Below, in pieces: positions 12,752 through 23,102 of a stretch of DNA of 37,630 nt. Below the pieces are notes generated by a model, which saw nothing but the letters and a program-made list of their open reading frames with translations, made no database searches and was not told where the DNA came from. Both the position numbers and the translations under genes were made by a program. How positions within the stretch are numbered: position 1 is the first letter of the stretch; each line of letters opens with the position of its first letter. Origin of the DNA: Rodentolepis nana (lineage: Eukaryota; Platyhelminthes; Cestoda; Cyclophyllidea; Hymenolepididae); contig UZAE01012193.1 of NCBI GenBank assembly GCA_900617975.1, forward strand, positions 1 to 37,630. The letters run 5' to 3'.

Positions 12752-13101
12752 AAAATACGGTACGTGGGGTGTGCGATAGACTTACCTCCACGTGGTGCAC
12801 CCTGGGCAACGTATACACATACGGCAAAAATGTCTATAAACTGCCAGTTGATTTCTGACTTCAAACTACCATCACCCCACTGTACGTTATATTCGACCAC
12901 TTTCACAGTACTCCTCGCCTTTTTTTATACCTTTTCTACCTTCATCTTTGAAATACTCTTCTGTTCCCCCCCCCCTCTCGACTTTTTTTCACTTTGATGT
13001 TCCTTCCCCCCCCCCCCTTTGAAGCCTGAAGTCAACTAAAGGGCTAATGATAACCATCAAAACGCCTGATATTTGATATAAATAAATAAAATACGGTACG
13101 T
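12752..13101 (+). mobile_element. Retroposon copy B (best preserved) with 14-bp target-site duplication
   Basis: The element body is 12766-13087 (322 bp), flanked by the perfect direct repeat AAAATACGGTACGT at 12752-12765 and 13088-13101. It begins with GGGG and a complete HDV-like ribozyme. A pyrimidine-rich centre with C10 (12966-12975) and C12 (13006-13017) follows. The 3' domain includes GCTAATGATAACCATCAAAA and ends ATTTGATATAAATAAAT. There is no open frame, so it is a SINE or an internally deleted derivative of a longer non-LTR element. The intact duplication and ribozyme make it the youngest-looking copy. It ends 138 bp beyond the NDUFS8 stop codon and is antisense to that gene. Confidence 0.95.
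12766..12837 (+). ncRNA. HDV-like self-cleaving ribozyme, copy B (intact)
   Basis: All elements of the nested double pseudoknot can be placed. P1 is GGGGTGT (12766-12772) with GCACCCT (12797-12803), including the G1-U wobble usual in this family. P2 is ATAGAC (12776-12781) with GTCTAT (12832-12837). P3 is ACC (12784-12786) with GGT (12794-12796), closed by L3 TCCACGT. P1.1 is CC (12788-12789) with GG (12804-12805). P4 is CGTAT (12810-12814) with ATACG (12819-12823). The candidate catalytic C is 12825 in GGCAAAAA. The segments CCTCCACGTGG and TGGGCAAC closely match the core of the known fold. The predicted cut, just before 12766, is exactly the element's 5' boundary. Ribozymes of this class release the 5' ends of R2, RTE and related retrotransposon RNAs. 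Confidence 0.92.
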
Positions 13102-13238
13102 ACTTGGCCATACATCCGAAATTCTCCCTTCAATTAACCAAATACAGTCAAAAAAACAACAAGACAACATGGCAAATGTTAATTTTGGTAGCACTAGTTG
13201 GGGAGTATATTCTACACAAAAAATAAGATTTCCAGAGT

Positions 13239-13951
13239 TTAGCGGTAGAGATAATCCGCATCAATATTAGCGGCAATTTCAACTTCCCATCGATCACCAT
13301 TGTCAAGGAGTTTTTCTTTGTTATACATCAACTCTTCGTGGGTTTCCGTCGAAAATTCAAAATTGGGGCCCTAATTGAAAAAATAAAAAATTAACAAACA
13401 AATAGGGCTTAACGCAATTAAATTAATAAGCTTAGCATACAAATATCATGGGAAAAAGTACCAACCTCAACAATAGCATCAACAGGACAAGCTTCTTGAC
13501 AGAATCCACAGAAAATGCATTTTGTCATGTCAATATCATAACGTGTTGTACGTCGACTGCCATCTTCTCTGGGTTCAGCTTCAATAGTAATAGCTTGAGC
13601 GGGACAAATTGCTTCACATAACTTGCAAGCAATGCAACGTTCCTCGCCACTTGCGTACCGACGAAGTGCATGTTCACCTCTGAACCGCGGACTAAGGGGA
13701 CCCTTTTCAAAGGGATAGTTAATAGTAGCAGGTTCCTTCATTAAGTAGCCCAAAGTAATTCCAAAACCCTTAACGATTTCGGTTAAGAGAAGCTTCCGAG
13801 CAAGTGTATCCACGCCCTCTGCATACGAATCAGTTTCAAGGGGCTTAGATATAATTTTATAATTTCCAAGACTAGCAGAGCACGCCAGTGTTCGACAGGC
13901 AGTCGAAACCAAGGATTTTGCAAAGGAGGGTAAACAACCAGAGGCTAGCAT
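13239..13951 (-). CDS. NDUFS8: NADH:ubiquinone oxidoreductase 23-kDa (TYKY) subunit, mitochondrial
   Basis: Two exons, 13951-13466 and 13370-13239, with a 95-bp intron, encode 205 residues, close to the usual ~210. The protein is the matrix-arm complex I subunit that carries clusters N6a and N6b and passes electrons toward quinone. Both ferredoxin motifs are intact: [12 protein letters not shown] with Cys106, 109, 112 and 116, and [12 protein letters not shown] with Cys145, 148, 151 and 155. The N-terminus is rich in Ser, Ala and Leu with few acidic residues, consistent with a mitochondrial presequence. The open frame of exon 1 runs on into the intron, but the family C-terminus ([14 protein letters not shown]...ADYLYR) is encoded by exon 2, which fixes the splice. 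ATG at 13951 is the first in-frame start. It is divergent from CRNKL1. Confidence 0.97.
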
Positions 13952-14173
13952 CTTAAATAACCCGCTAGTCTAATAGCGCAATAGAACCGATCTTTTTCTT
14001 AGTATTTAACACATGTTTAATTAAACTTTCAATAAAAAAATTATTTAGCTTAAAATCAAACTAATAAATCGTATCAATGTCAATAGTGAATAGTATTTGC
14101 AGTTTAATCGAACTGCTTTTGACGCAGTGATCTCAAAATAGCCGCCGTTTGATTTCAGCTTAACTCTCAGAAT
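13952..14173. promoter_or_regulatory. Compact shared 5' region of NDUFS8 and CRNKL1
   Basis: Only 222 bp separate the two divergent start codons, so both 5' UTRs and both promoters must lie here or the promoter must be bidirectional. No clear TATA box is placed for either gene. On the CRNKL1 side a T-rich stretch followed by TCTCAG ends 4 bp before the ATG. On the NDUFS8 side TTTAAG abuts the ATG. Both resemble splice acceptors and could mark trans-splicing or a 5' UTR intron. That reading is inference. Confidence 0.55.
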
Positions 14174-17100
14174 ATGGCAAGTGCAGTACCTCCGGGAGAT
14201 GCGCCCTCATTTGACAAATCGAAGCGGGCTAAATTCGCTAAGGTATTTTATTTTTTCGTCGTGTATATTTTTAAAGGTTAAAAATAAAACGCCGGCGCCA
14301 ATTCAAATCACTGCTGAGCAAATTCTCAGAGAAGCCAAAAACAGAGAGCTTGAGGTTGCTCCTCTGGCACCGACACAAAAAATCACAAATCTTGCAGAAT
14401 TACGTGATTTTCAGTTACGAAAACGAAAGGACTATGAAGATAATATTCGTAAGAATCGACTCGCCATGCAAAACTGGATCAAGTATGCGAAGTTCGAAGA
14501 AAGTCAGGGAGAACTACAACGGTGAGTTGGTTGCTTCTTAATTCCTTGTCAACATTTTAGTTTTACATACATTTTCACATGTTACGTTTGTGAGATCTAA
14601 CATCATTTTTCCGTTTTAGGGCCCGATCTATCTTCGAGCGAGCTCTCGATGTGGATTTTCGAAATATCGGTTTGTGGCTAAAGTATGCCGATATGGAAAT
14701 GCGTAACAAGCAGGTTAACCATGCTCGCAATCTCTGGGATAGAGCAGTTACTCTTATTCCAAGAGCCAATCAGTTCTGGTACAAATACACTTATATGGAG
14801 GAATTACTTGGTAATGTGGCTGGTGCCCGTCAGGTCTTTGAAAGGTGGATGGAATGGGAACCCGAAGAACAGGCCTGGCATGCTTACATCAACTTTGAAC
14901 TCCGTTACAAGGAATTGCAGCGAGCCCGACTAATATACGAGCGCTTTGTACTAGTGAATCCAGAACCCAAGAATTGGGTCAAGTATGCAAAGTTTGAGGA
15001 AAGAAATAACTATATCAATTCGGCTCGTAAAGTGTTTGAAAGAGCTATTGAGTTCTATGGTACAGACAACCCTCAAGCTCGCTTGTTCATTGAATTCGCA
15101 AGATTTGAGGAGAGACAGAAGGAGCATGATCGTGCTAGGGTTATCTACAAATACGCTCTGGATAATCTCCCATCGGATGAATGTCCCGAGATTTACAAGG
15201 CCTACACTCTGCATGAGAAGAAATATGGTGATCGCCTGGCTATTGAAGGGGTCATTCTCAACAAGCGCAAGTTCCAGTATGAGTCTGTAGGTTATTCATC
15301 CTTTGTCTTCCTTTAGTTTTCCTCTGTATAGTCGTTTTAATAGTGCCTCTCTTTTTTAGGAGGCGGAAGCAAATCCACATAATTACGACGTCTGGTTCGA
15401 TTATGTTCGCCTTATGGAGGAGGAGGGATCGGTTGAACAAACTCGTGAACTCTATGAAAGAGCTGTAGCTAATGTTCCTCCGGTTAAGGTAATTTCTTAG
15501 CTTGTCTCATTAAATAACTTGATTTGTGTTGAGATATTTGGTGGGTGGTGATGTTGGTAAACCTTCAATCGATTTCCCTTCAGTTAATCAGCGCGGCTGG
15601 TTCTCCACCTCTTGGAATGTACCCTGGTGGTCTCTAACCTCTTACTAAGAGTTTGTCTTTTGTGATATGGAAGAAATTATAGGCAGTTCGTTTTATTAAC
15701 TTACCTTGTTCTCAATCTTGCATTTCGCTTTAATCGTTTGTATAATGGAGATTCATACATTATTTTAATTATTACTTATTTACCAGATAAATATTAGAAG
15801 GCGAAACTGTTGGCTTATCACAACTTAACTTTTAGTAACAGTTGAATCACTCGTTACTTATCTAGATCTGCAATATGTCGACAACCTGTGGAATGCGCGT
15901 ACTATTTATTATTATTGTCTGCTAAAGTGTAAAGAAACTAGAGCTTTTCACTATGAAGTAGTTTGGTAAAAAATAAGGAATTCGAAGCTATTTGAATGGG
16001 TATAATTTTATAACCTAATTTTCCTATTTTTTCTGGTGGATATTGTCTAGTCGATTTATTCATTCGCGTCTCTTTGTAACCATGAGCAAACATTTTAATT
16101 GATATCTTGAACCTTGAAATATGCAAAAGTAGTCTTCTCAGGTTTTAATGGTAAGATTTTAGTGGATATTTTAAGCAAAACCTGTACTTACCTCCCCGAG
16201 AATGGGTTTAACCAATGCATTAAGTGTTCTTTAATACCTGCCAAAAGATAACTTAAATTTCTTCCAAATTTACTTCACTTGGTTCTTCAAAACAGTCCGT
16301 TTTCTGGTTTGCTGAATCTCCCCTTCATTTTTCTGAATGCTTGTTACTGCTTAATGAGTAGTATCTTCGTCAAAGAATAAGGTTGCATTGACCACACTTA
16401 ATTATAGATTTGGAGAAGATTGTGAATTTTTATTGACCTTGGTCTCATATCTACTGCTATTTTTACCAATGAATTGGCTTGCTCACTGTTGCTTTACTCT
16501 TTTTATCTTATAGGAAAAACGATACTGGCGTCGGTATATTTACTTGTGGATTAACTATGCTCTCTACGAGGAGCTGACAGTGGCAGATATGGAGAGAACA
16601 CGCGAGGTTTACAATTTCGCCCTTCGTCTTATTCCTCACAAAAAATTCACCTTCGCCAAGATGTGGCTCTATGCGGCTAAATTTGAGATTCGTCAGAAAC
16701 AACTCACTGCCGCTCGCAAGCTTCTTGTAAGTGCAGCACAAAAGTGATCAATTATGTCATCTGGTTGTGTTCATTTATATCTGGCTTTATTTGAATTGAA
16801 TAAGAAAAATTAATGGAAACTGTTATCAATTTATCTGCTTATGCTCCGGCATCGAAATGCCCATATGAAAATTATTATCGCGAAGCATTTAGTGACATAG
16901 GGGTGTTATAATCATTCGTATCATTTTATTTTTTAAAGGGTAAAATTGTGATATGTGAATAAGATCTCGATAGTTCTACTCCAAAGCTGGAATTTCTTTA
17001 AATTTCGTGTTTTGTCCAACCTATCTGCGTTCAGCTTCTTGTTGTTGTTTTGGTAAAGGAGTTTTTTCGATTGATTGCAAAAAAGATTTGTGGTTAAGTG

Positions 17101-19238
17101 ATTAATTTATTATATGATTGTATTTACATTCATTTGAGTATAAAAGAGTATAATAACGCACATTAAATGTGACACCATCTAGCTTACACATTTTTTATTC
17201 TCAATTGTTTACTCAAATATCATCGGTGCTTCCTTTTTCCAAACAGTTAAAGCTCAATTACTCCCCTCCCCTCAAAGTTTTCCCCTTATATCCGACCTGT
17301 TAGAAGTGAGGAATTTGTTTATTCCATATGTATGGCTTGTATAAGATCTTTGTAAATGAATATAGAAACGGAAAAGCCATTTTTCGAAATGTGGGCTCTT
17401 ATAATACCTAATAGCAGTTCTCCATTCATTCACATAGTCTTTTCTTGCTTTCACAGGGCACAGCGTTGGGCAAGTGCCCAAAGGCCAAGCTTTTCCGTGG
17501 CTACATTGAATTGGAGATTCTACTGCGAGAATTCGATCGATGTCGAAAGCTCTACGATAAGTTTCTCGAATTCTCACCGGAAAATTGCACCACTTGGATG
17601 AGGGTACGTTATCTCCCCAACTGCTAAACTTATAACATTGTATATTCGTTTAATTGTTTCACTTCCTTGCCAATTTTTAGTACGCTGAAATGGAGGCTTT
17701 ATTGGACGAAGTTGAGCGAGCACGGGCTATCTACGAATTGGCAATTTCTCAACCTCTTTTAGATATGCCTGAAATTCTATGGAAGGCCTACATCGATTAC
17801 GAGATTGAACAAAGAGAATGGGATCGTGCAAGGGCTCTCTATCGACGTCTTATGGAAAAAACCCAACATGTTAAGGTAAACTTGATTGAATGTCATTAAT
17901 ATGTACTTTTAACTATTCATGTCATGCAAATTTTTGTGCATCATAGAATCATTAGAAATCTAAAACTGGAGGTATGGCTACCCCCTGCTTTCAAATATAC
18001 TTTTAGATTTCATTGAGCTTCGTAAGGGCATCAACTTTAGGGCAAACTTAAGGGACTCGAAAATGTTGAGAAGTTTGGTGGTTTGAAGTATTAACGGGTC
18101 ACTATCGTGTTACTCGGTGATTCATCTTTATTCGAGATCAGACTAATGCATCGAAACCGTTTTGGATTCAGTTTGGATAATTCCCTCGTCAGTTGGTGAA
18201 TATGCTTCAACACATTCCACTATTCTCTTTTAAGCTTAGGATCTCTATTGTAGCTCGATAGGGTAACCGTTCACGTACTATCCAGCCGATTGTGCCACGC
18301 TAATTTAGTAACTGTCTATAATTGATGGTGAGTAAATGGGACTAGCTACGATAGATTTGACGTCGCTTTCTTCATTATAGCTTATACTAGTGGCTAAATT
18401 CGCGTTTCAGATAGTTTTAATTATTATAATTTAATTACAAGTTTATGGCTAAGTTTAAACTTTAAGAAACTGAACAAATGGCTCCAAACCTCTCTATCAC
18501 AACCTCTTGCTAGCGTTTGATTACCATTTGGCGAAATTTTTCTCATAACTGAGCTTGTTTTGCTGTTTTTAAAAATCCTCCTATCACAGACAAATTATTA
18601 GAACGTCCAGTAGGCGGTGAAAATATATCCCTAGAAAGCACGTTCGCTTAGAGGAGTGATGTAAAAAACTATTTTTATTTCTAAATCAGGTCTGGTTGAG
18701 TTTGGCCAACTTTGAGCTCTGTGCCCAAGACGCGATTGTGGTCGAGGAGGGTAGTGCTAATGCCGAAACTGCTAGGGAATTTAATGAAAGTGAAGCTCGT
18801 ACAGCAATCGAGCGCGCTCGTGCTGTTTACCGAGAGGCCAATCAAACCCTCCGCAAATCCTCAGAAAAGGAGCAGCGTGTTCAACTTCTTGAGGAATGGA
18901 AGACCTTCGAAGAGGAATACGGCAATGAAGAGACACGCAAGGAAGTCTCCAGCTTCGAACCCCAACGTGTGATTCGCAGTCGACGATTGGAAGAAGAGGG
19001 AGCAGCCGGGGGTTGGGAGGAGTTTGTCGAGTACATATTCCCTGACACAGCAGCTGAGCAACCGAATAGGAAGCTTCTGGCCATCGCCAATAAATGGGCT
19101 GCGAGACATGAGGGTTCTGATGGCGATTCGGACACCAGCTCTGAGAGTTCAGATGATGATATTGATAATGATGATGCTGAAGGCACTAATCAGGAGGAGA
19201 TTCGATTGCCTTCGGAAAATGAGGAGATGGATGAGTAG
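14174..19238 (+). CDS. CRNKL1: Crooked neck-like pre-mRNA splicing factor (Clf1/Syf3 family)
   Basis: Eight exons (14174-14242, 14277-14521, 14620-15286, 15360-15488, 16514-16726, 17457-17603, 17681-17875, 18690-19238) encode 737 residues. Introns are 34, 98, 73, 1025, 730, 77 and 814 bp, all GT-AG. The protein is a spliceosome component of the NTC/Prp19-associated module and acts in the nucleus. An N-terminal conserved segment ([19 protein letters not shown]) precedes a near-continuous run of HAT repeats from about residue 75 to 640, recognisable by W..Y...E and RAR.(I/V)(F/Y)ER cores such as [10 protein letters not shown] and ARSIFERAL. The C-terminus (residues 696-737) is Ser/Asp/Glu-rich. 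Length agrees with insect homologues (~700). ATG 14174 fits the conserved N-terminus. Confidence 0.97.
15489..16513 (+). other. CRNKL1 intron 4, no extra feature seen
   Basis: A 1025-bp AT-rich intron with donor GTAATT and a T-rich acceptor ending TTATAG. I found no retroposon copy, RNA gene or nested coding exon in it. The other long introns of this gene (16727-17456 and 17876-18689) are likewise featureless to me. Confidence 0.6.
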
Positions 19239-20341
19239 TAAACATTTCTGCGTTTGTGTACAGAAGGGACCACTGTTCTCTCTTTTCGTGTATATTCTTT
19301 TGAAATGAATTTTTGCATACCACTTTTAACTGTGCCTACTTTTGTTGGAGACGTTTATAGCACGAAATGTTACAGTTTAGTTGTGGTCTATGTTGGATTA
19401 TTTTATTTCGAAAGTGCAGAGGGAAAGTGGCGGTCTTGTGAGAATTGAAAATATGACTGTGTATTGGCAAAAGGAGAAATGGGACCGGCGCGAAGGAAGT
19501 AGGAGGAAGGGAGCAGGGCACTTTGGGGAAAAAAAGAAACTTCACACGACTTTCCTTAACGGAAGTATTAGAAACTCACCTTTTTCTCAAATAAGTCCAT
19601 TATTGAACATAGCTGATAAGAGATTTCAATGCTTACTCCGAATCCAACTGCTTTTTTACTTACTTTTTTAATCGTTCTCGTATTAAAGTTAGAAGTTATT
19701 GAAGGAATTTAGGTAGATGAATAAATGAGGATAGCTGGTGATGCAAAGGCTCCACTAGTAGAGAAATGACTTTTTCAAATATAACATCAAAGTTCTTACT
19801 AAAACAGCAGATATTGGATAGATTTCAAGTTCTTTATGAAGCAGGAGAAGTAGTGGAGATTCGTTAGAGAATTCGATAACTTAGAATAAAATCGTCAATC
19901 ATGGTTTTCAGTAATCAGTCTTCTTTGCGAAACACTACCAATTGGAATCGTTTTCCAGTCTCTTCCTTATACAGACCGTTTCAGCAATATTCTAAGTTAA
20001 TTCCCTATCAAGTAGAGACTCCACATCGTGGAAGTTTATCTTTGACTAATTAATGTCGAATGTACCTAATTCTATATTATTAACTTGTCAAGCCAACTCC
20101 TAACTTAGATGGATATCTTGAAGCCTTTCTTATGAGGAACCCATATTCCACCATCTTCTATTTTATTAAGACTTCACGGTGCACTTGGGAGAGTACACAA
20201 TTCGCATTCTTACAAAGGAAGAACCATCTTAAAGTAACTAAAAAGCAGCCTCTCTCCTTAATGCTAAGGTAGCAAATAGCTTATTTTACACGTTAAGCTA
20301 GGTTATAAAAAGGCGAAATTTATACTAAACGATTTCAAAAA
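19239..20341. other. Space between convergent CRNKL1 and SAE1
   Basis: It contains the CRNKL1 3' UTR. The nearest candidate poly(A) signals downstream of the CRNKL1 stop are ATTAAA at 19682-19687 and AATAAA at 19720-19725, implying a 3' UTR of about 450-500 nt. A purine-rich patch (about 19470-19535) lies inside. No additional gene was found. Confidence 0.45.
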
Positions 20342-20347
20342 TTTATT
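20342..20347 (-). terminator. SAE1 poly(A) signal AATAAA
   Basis: Minus-strand AATAAA lies about 58 bp past the SAE1 TGA, a normal distance for a short 3' UTR. It is called from position and hexamer only. Confidence 0.6.
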
Positions 20348-20404
20348 TATCAAAATAGATGCTATTAACACGGATGACTTGAACTTGCTTCTTGTAATGC
20401 AGTA

Positions 20405-21726
20405 TCAGTGGGTTGAGACTTGTTCTGGAAGCCAGAGAATAGATGCTTCACAAGTTCTTCCATCCATGAAGTACCAATTTCCTTTCGGTTTGCCTTTGTG
20501 AGACAGACCCTATAAAAAATCACTAAATCAGGTAAAAATGTGATGAAAAACAGCAGTTCCGAAGAAGCTAAACTAACTTGAATGATTTCTTGAGAAATTA
20601 TACCACCCATAATTGCATTTACTGAAACGATGGGATCACCAAAACAGGAACTGTAAGGATAAAAAGAGGCTTATTGAAAGTCTTAGAACACAGAAAAAGC
20701 GACCAATTTATATTTTTACTCGATATCATCATCTGATAGCGAAGACACGGGGAAACCTAGGCGTAGAGCAACTTTAGGCCATTCCTCCTTTAGAGACTGG
20801 TTCGACAGAGGATCTTTCAAGGAGGATAACACTAAAAAGGAAAATAAGCATTCCTTCTAAACCGCCTAGATTTCAGAAATGATATGAACAAGAACATACG
20901 ATGAGTAAGGAAAAATGCCTTTGGCATCCGTTTCAGATTAAATTGACTGTTTGCTTTACCGTTCCAATCGGCATCAAAAAATGCACTCAGAGAAGGATAA
21001 TCTACTGTCTGATAAAGTAAGAAAAACACGCGTTCACATATTACCGATAAGTGAGTGTCTCCATTCGACTCAGTCTTTGTCTTAGCATCTGGTAAAATCG
21101 TGAACTCATCTCTAATATAAAAATAGTAAAGATATTATTGACGGAACAAACCCATCGAAAGTAAAGCGACCAAGATCAGCGAAGCCTATAGCATACATTC
21201 CAAAGGATACGACACAATGGATTCTAGGTCTATTAGGCTTACTACAAAACTTTTCAACATATTTCAACCAGTTTTTGAATGTTTCACTACAAAGGTCCAG
21301 TGATATAATAATTTCATCGTAATCCTGATAATTTTCAGCAAGGAAATCTTCGCTGACATTATCTTCGCATTTAATATTAACTTTTTCATTCAGCGAGTGC
21401 GCTCGAGCGAATACAGACTTATTCCGCTAAAAGGCACATGATTAATGGTGAAAGGCGACGAAGCGTACCTTAGTATTCAGATGTGATTCGTCAAATAGAA
21501 AGCAGCTATCGATATCTGTTCTGTTTACGAGTTGGTCATCACATAAAACCAAAGTATTAACTCCACATAAGACTATATTTTTTATGATTTCGCCAGAAAT
21601 AGGTGAAAGACCTATAAGAAGAATTTTCATTCTCATCAATCGAGTCTGCGCCTCCAAGCCCCATAAACGAATTTGACGGTCGTACAAAGCAGTCTCATCT
21701 TCAGACAATTTATCTTGCGTACTCAT
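20405..21726 (-). CDS. SAE1: SUMO-activating enzyme subunit 1 (AOS1)
   Basis: Seven exons on the minus strand (21726-21469, 21426-21152, 21111-21045, 21008-20900, 20831-20720, 20650-20578, 20509-20405) encode 332 residues; human SAE1 has 346. It is the small, non-cysteine half of the SUMO E1 and pairs with UBA2 to adenylate SUMO in the nucleus. The N-terminal signature YDRQIRLWGLEAQ is intact, with Arg17 matching the arginine that reaches into the partner's adenylation site. A Rossmann-like segment follows (MKILLIGLSPISGEIIKNIVLCG). The C-terminal VNAIMGGIISQEIIQ and NWYFMDG match the family's terminal helix and strand. Introns are 42, 40, 36, 68, 69 and 68 bp. The first ATG is 21726. UBA2 is not in the window. 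Confidence 0.95.
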
Positions 21727-23102
21727 TTTTAGCAAGGTAACCAATTAGATCGTGAAAACGAAGTTCAACTAGACCGTAATGCGATAGGCAGCTTTAGGAG
21801 AAACTTAAACTCAAGGACAGTGATTATTTATTCTATTCAACTTTTGTTCAATGATAAAATTCAGCCTACTGACAAATTTCCTAAAAATAAATAACAAGTG
21901 AGTTTATTAAAAATGAATATATTGGATGAATCTAAATATTGGTGACGAAATCAACCTTTTATATTTAAAGAAAAACATGGAATATAGTTACCTCACTGCT
22001 ACACTTTTTCTGATATTTAATAAAATAAGGTCAGATAATCAAATGTATAATTTTTATCAATATATGTTTTGGAACAATGCCATCTATAAAAGAATATCGA
22101 CGTGATGTAAAGCTTAATGTTAATGTAAGGGTAGTATCTGTTAATGAACAAAGCCAAATGTTCACTGAGTGAATTTTATTGCAGAAAGCATAATAGATGG
22201 CATAATTTTTACCTAACTCACTCAATTTTTGGCCCTAAATCGTTGTTTGTGGAGCGCTAACCTGTTTGTGATAAATTTATATAATCCAAATTATGAAGAA
22301 GGCAGATAGATAGCATTCATATGAAGGAAATTATAGATACATACTTCCACTTTATGCTATTATTATTAACTTCTTTAGTGATATATACTTAATATAATAA
22401 AATTAATAAATACGTCAAAATTGTTCTATTACATAATTTCAGGTTTCCGTCCGTTTATACTTACTGATGAGCCAATCCATCCTTGTTTATACGTCTTCCT
22501 ATCACGACTCGAAAATCACAAATATCGATAAGAAATACATTAAATTTTCTTTAATGGAGAACAATAAAATAAATCATAAATAAATCATAAAAATTCGCAT
22601 CAAAATGTTTACACTCTCAGTTGGAATTCGCTTGAAGTACGACTTGTTAGAAGTTTTCGACACCGGAATCAGAAAGATCAGAGGATATTCTAGATATTAA
22701 GAAACATCACAAAAATAAACTTATAATTTTTTAATAATTGTATTCGTTTATTAATGGGGATAGACTTGTACCGTAAGCTTTGATTAAAACATTAAATGAA
22801 TCACTCAAACACAATCTATTTTAAATTATTGTAAAAATTGGAAAATGTAGCTAACTAAAAATTTAAGCACATTTTGTCTGAATTGCTTGACCTGCGCTAT
22901 TATTGTTTCATCACTCTAAATATATGTAATTCACCTTGACATAGGAAGCGTTTTTTCGACATGGACTTTCTACTCGTTGATTCAGTATAAAAGCCTATTG
23001 AATAACCCTTATAGCGTATACTATTGTCTTACACAATCAATAAACTCGAAAGTAGTTAAAGTGACAAAATATCGGTAAAGTACAATTACTGTTGTTGAAA
23101 AT
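21727..23102. other. Intergenic region between divergent SAE1 and WASP-like gene
   Basis: About 1.4 kb, strongly AT-rich, carrying both upstream regions. A small inverted repeat (ATGCCATCTAT near 22078, ATAGATGGCAT near 22193) spans about 120 bp. A 31-codon frame at 22605-22700 (plus) has no support beyond being open. No gene is called here. Confidence 0.5.
22986..22993 (+). promoter_or_regulatory. TATA box of the WASP-like gene
   Basis: TATAAAAG lies 110 bp upstream of the ATG at 23103, in correct orientation. Initiation about 30 bp downstream (near 23020) would give a ~85-nt 5' UTR. The assignment rests on motif and spacing only. Confidence 0.5.

Noticed and set aside
13168..13269. Plus-strand frame starting MANVNFGSTSWGVYSTQ and reading [14 protein letters not shown], faintly gag-like
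   Set aside because: Only 33 codons, and its 3' part is antisense to the genuine NDUFS8 C-terminal codons, so the resemblance is probably chance.
22605..22700. 31-codon small open frame between SAE1 and the WASP-like gene
   Set aside because: Too short to separate from chance. Nothing but an ATG and a stop supports it.
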